18,115 nucleotides of DNA from an uncultured Lachnospiraceae bacterium. GTDB taxonomy: Bacteria > Bacillota > Clostridia > Lachnospirales > Lachnospiraceae. A model generated the notes under the pieces. The model did no database searches, was not told the DNA's origin, and worked only from the letters and a program-made list of their open reading frames with translations. The position numbers and the translations under genes are program-made. Shown in pieces: positions 13,390-18,115 of this stretch (positions within the stretch are counted from its first letter, which is position 1; each line of letters begins with the position of its first letter). The DNA lies in the NCBI GenBank assembly GCA_902797785.1, contig CADBUD010000289.1, positions 1-18,115 on the forward strand, read 5' to 3'.

Positions 13390-14364
13390 TCAGGTGGAAA
13401 GCATCCGGCTGACCTCATACTGGTACTCTGAAATCTCCTTCTTCATCGCAAGCGCTTCATCGATATCGAAATCCATATATTCCCCATGCATATATCCAAC
13501 GACACGGTTCGTCTTTCCTTCATATAACAGGTCTGCCGCATAGGCTCCCATGATTGAGGCATAGACCCTGTCCTTACAGGTAGGGCTTCCACCTCGCTGC
13601 ATGTGTCCTAAGATCGTTGCACGCGTCTCTACACCGGTCGCTGCCTCAATCCGCTTTGCCATACTGGTAGAATGCCCGATTCCTTCTGCATTTATGATGA
13701 TATGATGCTGTTTTCCTTTTTTTCGGTTCGCAATGATATTATCGATCAGCTTCTGCTCGTCATAGTCATATTTCTCCGGGAGCAGAATGTCCTCCGCACC
13801 GTTCGCGATGCCGCACCAAAGTGCGATATATCCCGCCTCACGTCCCATAACTTCGATGATGCTGCAGCGCTCATGGGATGTCGAAGTATCTCGTACTTTA
13901 TCGATGGCTTCCATCGCAGTATTTACCGCTGTATCGAAGCCAATCGTATATTCTGTGCAGGCGATGTCGAGATCGATCGTGCCCGGAACACCGATGGTAT
14001 TGATTCCCTCGTGGGAAATGAGCTGGGCTCCCATAAAGGATCCGTCTCCACCAATAACAACAATCCCATCGATTCCATGCTTCCGACAGATCTCTGCTGC
14101 TTTTTTCGGTCCTTCCGGGGTACGCATCTCCGCACAGCGCGCCGTCTGCAAAATCGTACCGCCCTTCTGAATCGTATCGGATACGGATCTCTTGGTCAAT
14201 TCTTCTATTTCCTCATTGAGCAGACCGGAGTATCCTCTTTTGATTCCTTTTACCTTCATTCCTTTGGCAATTCCCTGCCGTACTACGGCACGGATCGCTG
14301 CATTCATTCCCGGTGCATCTCCTCCACTGGTAAGTACACCGATTGTTCTTACCTGATCTGACAT
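13390..14364 (-). CDS. pfkA: ATP-dependent 6-phosphofructokinase
   Basis: Phosphorylates fructose 6-phosphate to fructose 1,6-bisphosphate, the committed step of glycolysis. The protein is 324 aa, the size of the classical bacterial enzyme. The ATP loop LTSGGDAPGMNAAIR (11-25) and GGDGSF (105-110) are present. The glycine after GGD and the glycine in PGTID point to ATP rather than pyrophosphate as donor. The catalytic motif reads PGTIDLD (127-133): catalytic Asp131 and Asp133 are kept, but the usual Asn of TIDND is Leu132. MGREAGYIA and GHMQRGGSPT are also present. AGGAGG lies 8-9 nt before ATG 14364. It follows dnaE by 55 nt. A T-run after the stop codon has no good hairpin before it. Confidence 0.96.
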   Translation of the reverse strand: MSDQVRTIGVLTSGGDAPGMNAAIRAVVRQGIAKGMKVKGIKRGYSGLLNEEIEELTKRSVSDTIQKGGTILQTARCAEMRTPEGPKKAAEICRKHGIDGIVVIGGDGSFMGAQLISHEGINTIGVPGTIDLDIACTEYTIGFDTAVNTAMEAIDKVRDTSTSHERCSIIEVMGREAGYIALWCGIANGAEDILLPEKYDYDEQKLIDNIIANRKKGKQHHIIINAEGIGHSTSMAKRIEAATGVETRATILGHMQRGGSPTCKDRVYASIMGAYAADLLYEGKTNRVVGYMHGEYMDFDIDEALAMKKEISEYQYEVSRMLST

Positions 14365-14419
14365 AATTTTTTCCTCCTATAAAAAGTCAGTTTAAGACCA
14401 ATTCATTCTCATTTCTATT

Positions 14420-17400
14420 CTATAGCATTTTCTTATGGTTTTCAATGCCCTTTTCCACAACTTTTACATTATTTTCCCCATACTCTGCCCGAAGCTTATC
14501 TACCAGTTCTTCTGTCACTGCAACATTTTTAGCCGGCGGAAGCCGCTTGATTGCTCTGGGGTTTTTTATATAGATCACGACGGAATCATTTCCGTCACTG
14601 AATTTTAATTCTTCGAATAACAACGCTTCTTTTTTCTGATACTCTGCCTTGTCAGGAAACTGGATCCACAGCTCTTTTTTCGTCTGTCCGAATGGAACCA
14701 CCGTCTCTAACAGCACCTTGCCGTTCTGCTCCTCTCCCACATCTGCCCTGCCACTGATAAATACCTTTGCCTCTTCCATCAGTTCGGCCTTGTACACCAG
14801 ATAGTTTCTTGGAAATACCACGACTTCGACGGTTCCGACTAAATCTTCTAATACTAAGAATGCCATGATTTCATTCTTTTTAGTGAACTTCGTCTTTTTC
14901 TCCGTAATGATTCCTCCTACGACTACGCGCTCGCCATCCTTGACCCTGCTTCCCTTCCTTTCTTCTTCATAATAGAAATCCGTCGTACAATAAGAAACAT
15001 TTTTTCTCCAATACTCTTCGTATTCCTCTAATGGATGCCCGCTGACATAGATGCCCAGAACCTCTTTTTCAAAAGCAAGCATCTGCTCTCTTGGGTATTC
15101 CCCGATGGGCGGAAGTTTGACAGAATACGCCTTTTTTTCCTCCGGCTGCATAAAATCGAACAGTGACATCTGACCTGTCATGGCATTTTTCTTACTCTGT
15201 TCTGCCTGATCCAAAATCCTTGGATACATGAACATCTGCTGCTTTCTTGTTCCTTCTAAACTATCAAAAGCTCCGGCTTTGATGAAATTTTCAATGCTCC
15301 GCTTGTTCAGTACATGTGGCGGCATCCGCTCAAATAAATCCTGCATGCTTTCAAACGGTCCACCCGCCTTTCGCTCCTTTACGATAGCCTCGATCTGGGG
15401 ACGGCCTACGTTTTTTATAGCAGAAAGCGCATAACGGATGGAATCACCGGATACAGCAAAGCCAATCCCTCCCTCATTGATATCCGGCGGAAGGATGGAG
15501 ATTCCCATCTTTCTGGCAACCAAAATATATTCTGCGGTCTTTCCGGTATTATCGATAACCGTCGTCATCAGGGCAGCCATAAATTCTACCGGATAATAAT
15601 ATTTGAGCCACGCCGTCTGGTAAGATACTACGGCATAGGCCGCTGCATGGGATTTGTTGAACGCGTATTTGGCGAAATCGATCATTTCCCCATAGATCTT
15701 TTTTGCGACCTCCTCTGAAATTCCTCGGGAAATACAGCCCGGAACTCCTTCCTTTTTGTTTCCATAAATAAAATTCTGCCGCTCCGTCTCCATCACCGCG
15801 GCCTTTTTCTTTGACATTGCCCGGCGCACCAGATCACTCCGTCCTAAGGTATAACCGGCAAGGCTGCGGACGATCTGCATGACCTGTTCCTGATAGACAA
15901 TACAGCCATACGTCGGCGAAAGAATCGGCTCAAGCTCCGGACAGTCATAATGAATCTCCTCCGGATGATTTTTTCCTTTAATATAGGCTGGAATGAAGTC
16001 CATCGGACCGGGACGGTAAAGAGAAATCCCCGCGATCACATCCTCTAAGCTCTGCGGCTTCAACTCTGTCATAAAGCTTCGCATCCCCGCACTTTCCAGC
16101 TGGAACACGCCCTCGCTCTTTCCGGTCCCCAATGATTCCAACACCTTTTTATCGTCATAATCAATCTGATTGATCTCAATTTTTTTGTGCTGGCTCTCCT
16201 GAATCATCCGTATGGCCTTATCGATTACGGTAAGGGTGCGAAGACCCAGAAAGTCCATTTTCAGCAGCCCCAGCTCCTCCAACGTCGTCATCGTGAACTG
16301 GGTCACGATCGTCCCATCAGAGGCCAGAGAAAGAGGAACATATTCATCCACCGATGTCTGACTGATCACGACGCCTGCCGCATGCATGGAGGTATGGCGT
16401 GGAAGTCCCTCCAGACGGCGGGACATATCAATCAGCTCCCGGACCTCCAGATCTGTTTCATAGAGATTTGACAGCTCCGGATTCTGTTTTAGGGCTTTGT
16501 CAATTGTAATGCCTAAATCGGTCGGTATCATCTTCGCAATCGAATCTACCCGCGCATACGGAAGATCCATGACCCGTCCGACATCCCGGATCACGCCCCG
16601 GGCAGCTAAGGTACCAAAGGTCACGATCTGGACGACCCGATCCTTTCCATATTTTTCCACAACATAGTCAATGACCTCCTGACGGCGCTCATAGCAAAAA
16701 TCCACGTCAATATCCGGCATGGAGACCCGCTCCGGATTCAGAAAACGCTCAAACAGGAGCTGGTAGCGGATCGGATCGATATCTGTAATTCCAAGACAAT
16801 AGGAAACCATGCTTCCCGCAGCCGATCCCCGACCCGGTCCCACTGGAATCCCTTTGCTTCTTGCATAATTGATGAAATCCCAAACAATCAAAAAATAATC
16901 GACATATCCCATGGTCTGAATCGTTTCAAGCTCATAAGAGAGCTTTTCTTTAAGCTCCCCGCTCCGTTTTGGTGTTTCATCCGGGTAACGCCTCGCTAAT
17001 CCTTCATAGCAGAGCTTGTTTAAATATTCCCACGAGGTGTAGGGCTTTGGAACATCGTATTTTGGAAGCTTGGTCACACCGAACTCGATTTCCACCTGAC
17101 AACGTTCAGCAATGCTCTGCGTGTTCTCCAGAGCCTCAGGCGCATAGGAAAAAAGCTCCCGCATCTCTTCCTCTGATTTCACATAATACTGTCCCCCCAC
17201 ATATCTCATCCGGTCTTCATCGGCCAGCTTTTTCCCGGTCTGGAGACAGAGAAGAATATCATGCGGCTTTTCATCCTCCCGGTAGGTGTAGTGGACATCA
17301 TTGGTCGCCACAAGAGGTAGCGATAGCTCTCTGCTCATTTTCACAAGCATCTCATTGACCTTTTTCTGCTCCGGAATCCCGTGATCTTGAAGCTCCAGAT

Positions 17401-17914
17401 AATAATTTCCTTCACCAAAAATTTCCCGGTATTCCAGTGCCTTTTTTTTGGCTCCTTCATAATTATCCTTTATCAATAGGTGCTGTACCTCTCCTGCCAG
17501 GCAGGCGCTCAATGCGATCAGTCCCTCATGATACTCCTGCAGGATTTCTTTATCGACACGCGGCTTATAGTAAAAGCCCTCCACATAGCCCTTTGAGACC
17601 AGCTTCATCAGATTCTGATATCCGGTCTGATTTTCTGCCAGAAGCACTAAATGGTAATACCGGTCCTCTCCGCTGCTGCTTTCTTTCTCATAGCGGGAGC
17701 CCGGCGCCACATAGACCTCGCATCCTAAAACCGGATGAATCCCTTCTGCCCTGGCCGCCCGGTAAAACTCGATGACTCCGAACATTGCTCCATGGTCCGT
17801 AATCGCAGCGGCTGTCATCCCAAGTTCTTTGACCCTCGCCACATATTCCTTGATCTTATTTGAACCGTCCAACAAACTATATTCTGTATGCACATGCAAA
17901 TGAGCAAACGCCAT
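14420..17914 (-). CDS. dnaE: DNA polymerase III alpha subunit, DnaE type
   Basis: Replicative DNA polymerase, 1164 aa, within the DnaE1-like range. The N-terminal PHP domain begins with HLHVHTEYSLLDG (H7, H9), with ITDHG further on. The polymerase core has GPGRGSAAGS (359-368), the catalytic aspartates in PDIDVDF (D401, D403, plus D405) and a third candidate D554 in LLKMDFLGL. A helix-hairpin-helix region (VGRPQIEAIVKER...) and an OB fold (VVVGGIITEKKTKFTKKNEIMAFLVLED) follow. There is no 3'-5' exonuclease insert, so it is not PolC; Bacillota normally carry PolC as well, encoded elsewhere. The start is ATG 17914: GGAGGTG lies five bases upstream, homology begins here, and a TTG at 17998 lies upstream of the promoter. 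It heads the long minus-strand run. Confidence 0.97.
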   Translation of the reverse strand: MAFAHLHVHTEYSLLDGSNKIKEYVARVKELGMTAAAITDHGAMFGVIEFYRAARAEGIHPVLGCEVYVAPGSRYEKESSSGEDRYYHLVLLAENQTGYQNLMKLVSKGYVEGFYYKPRVDKEILQEYHEGLIALSACLAGEVQHLLIKDNYEGAKKKALEYREIFGEGNYYLELQDHGIPEQKKVNEMLVKMSRELSLPLVATNDVHYTYREDEKPHDILLCLQTGKKLADEDRMRYVGGQYYVKSEEEMRELFSYAPEALENTQSIAERCQVEIEFGVTKLPKYDVPKPYTSWEYLNKLCYEGLARRYPDETPKRSGELKEKLSYELETIQTMGYVDYFLIVWDFINYARSKGIPVGPGRGSAAGSMVSYCLGITDIDPIRYQLLFERFLNPERVSMPDIDVDFCYERRQEVIDYVVEKYGKDRVVQIVTFGTLAARGVIRDVGRVMDLPYARVDSIAKMIPTDLGITIDKALKQNPELSNLYETDLEVRELIDMSRRLEGLPRHTSMHAAGVVISQTSVDEYVPLSLASDGTIVTQFTMTTLEELGLLKMDFLGLRTLTVIDKAIRMIQESQHKKIEINQIDYDDKKVLESLGTGKSEGVFQLESAGMRSFMTELKPQSLEDVIAGISLYRPGPMDFIPAYIKGKNHPEEIHYDCPELEPILSPTYGCIVYQEQVMQIVRSLAGYTLGRSDLVRRAMSKKKAAVMETERQNFIYGNKKEGVPGCISRGISEEVAKKIYGEMIDFAKYAFNKSHAAAYAVVSYQTAWLKYYYPVEFMAALMTTVIDNTGKTAEYILVARKMGISILPPDINEGGIGFAVSGDSIRYALSAIKNVGRPQIEAIVKERKAGGPFESMQDLFERMPPHVLNKRSIENFIKAGAFDSLEGTRKQQMFMYPRILDQAEQSKKNAMTGQMSLFDFMQPEEKKAYSVKLPPIGEYPREQMLAFEKEVLGIYVSGHPLEEYEEYWRKNVSYCTTDFYYEEERKGSRVKDGERVVVGGIITEKKTKFTKKNEIMAFLVLEDLVGTVEVVVFPRNYLVYKAELMEEAKVFISGRADVGEEQNGKVLLETVVPFGQTKKELWIQFPDKAEYQKKEALLFEELKFSDGNDSVVIYIKNPRAIKRLPPAKNVAVTEELVDKLRAEYGENNVKVVEKGIENHKKML

Positions 17915-17942
17915 CTTTTCACCTCCAGATTTGTTTTCCCTT

Positions 17943-17971
17943 ATTCTACCAAAGAAACGAATCTGCGTCAA
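17943..17971 (-). promoter_or_regulatory. dnaE: dnaE promoter
   Basis: On the minus strand TTGACG (plus 17966-17971) is a 5/6 -35 box. It is followed after exactly 17 nt by TAGAAT (plus 17943-17948), a 5/6 -10 box. Transcription would start near 17936, giving a leader of about 22 nt that contains the ribosome binding site of dnaE. It probably also drives pfkA and genes beyond it. Confidence 0.75.
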
Positions 17972-18006
17972 AAATTCTTTTTTATTTCTGTTTAACAAAT
18001 TTTCCT

Positions 18007-18065
18007 GCTGTGAAGGTTTACAGTTTTTTTGTTACTATTCACAGCTCTGCTGTTCATAGCAACAA
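18007..18065. repeat. Cluster of TTCACAG-type inverted repeats upstream of dnaE
   Basis: GTTACTATTCACAG (18031-18044) is another copy of the intergenic motif seen at 2721, 4089, and inverted at 283-296 and 2841-2854. It is the left arm of an imperfect inverted repeat, TTGTTACTATTCACAG (18029-18044) with CTGTTCATAGCAACAA (18050-18065), 13 of 16 paired. Just left of it is a small palindrome CTGTGAA-GG-TTTACAG (18008-18023), followed by a run of seven T. The remaining bases to 18115 show no gene. Confidence 0.55.
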
Positions 18066-18115
18066 AATGCACACAAATACTCCCTTTGGTCGTATTTGGC
18101 GCACTGCTACCCCGG

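Noticed and set aside
13376..13400. T-run directly after the pfkA stop codon as an intrinsic terminator
   Set aside because: The only stem before it is about 4 bp (AGGT/ACCT) with a long loop, too weak to call a terminator.
13672..14361. A long (229-codon) plus-strand frame opposite pfkA
   Set aside because: It is the antisense shadow of a highly conserved phosphofructokinase gene and has no recognisable domain or ribosome site.
17915..17998. A 28-residue N-terminal extension of DnaE from TTG 17998
   Set aside because: The extension spans the dnaE promoter and the ribosome binding site; the conserved PHP domain begins at ATG 17914.
1..18115. CRISPR arrays, tRNA or rRNA genes
   Set aside because: No regularly spaced short repeats, no cloverleaf and no rRNA-like conserved stretch were recognised by eye in the intergenic gaps, which are all under about 330 bases.

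Overview
The window looks like a chromosomal segment of an anaerobic, low-to-mid GC Bacillota, most likely a Clostridia of the Lachnospiraceae type. The reasons are strong GGAGG-type ribosome binding sites, short spacers with translationally coupled genes, the iorAB indolepyruvate:ferredoxin oxidoreductase pair of amino-acid fermenters, a DUF6145-like small protein, a dnaE-pfkA gene order, and a rhodanese-TtcA fusion. Species cannot be fixed from the sequence alone. No rRNA, tRNA, CRISPR array, transposase or phage gene was found.

Left part (1-2985): iorA and iorB form a two-gene minus-strand operon. It is bracketed by two same-orientation copies of a structured dispersed repeat: a full 134-bp copy at 2721-2854 with 16-bp terminal inverted repeats, and a left-degenerate copy ending at 296, directly against the iorB stop codon. 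At 32-60 a near-consensus minus-strand promoter fires out of the window. Middle-left (2921-5356): a clear sigma-A type promoter drives an HD-GYP phosphodiesterase-like protein, which probably starts at TTG 2986, followed by a rhodanese/TtcA-like tRNA thiolation protein, both on the plus strand.

The rest (5327-17914) is a run of twelve minus-strand genes read right to left: dnaE, pfkA, a SpoU/TrmH rRNA methyltransferase, nfeD, an SPFH (stomatin/QmcA-like) protein, argF, a small membrane protein, birA, a DUF6145-like protein, dus, a GNAT-like protein with a C-terminal extension, and a rhomboid protease. Several junctions are ATGA or TAATG overlaps. dnaE has a well-formed promoter, and the GNAT-rhomboid pair is preceded by a long AT-rich palindrome that looks like an operator. 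The last minus gene (rhomboid) and the last plus gene (rhodanese-TtcA) converge with a 30-bp overlap of coding sequence.

Most genes are housekeeping: replication, glycolysis, RNA modification, arginine and biotin metabolism, and membrane quality control. The least explained content is in the gaps: two families of palindromic repeats, a 16-nt motif (GTTACKATTCACAGTT) found only between genes and often touching stop codons, and several inverted repeats at promoters or just after genes. I do not see a clearly new multi-gene system. The repeat families are the best candidates for undescribed biology here.
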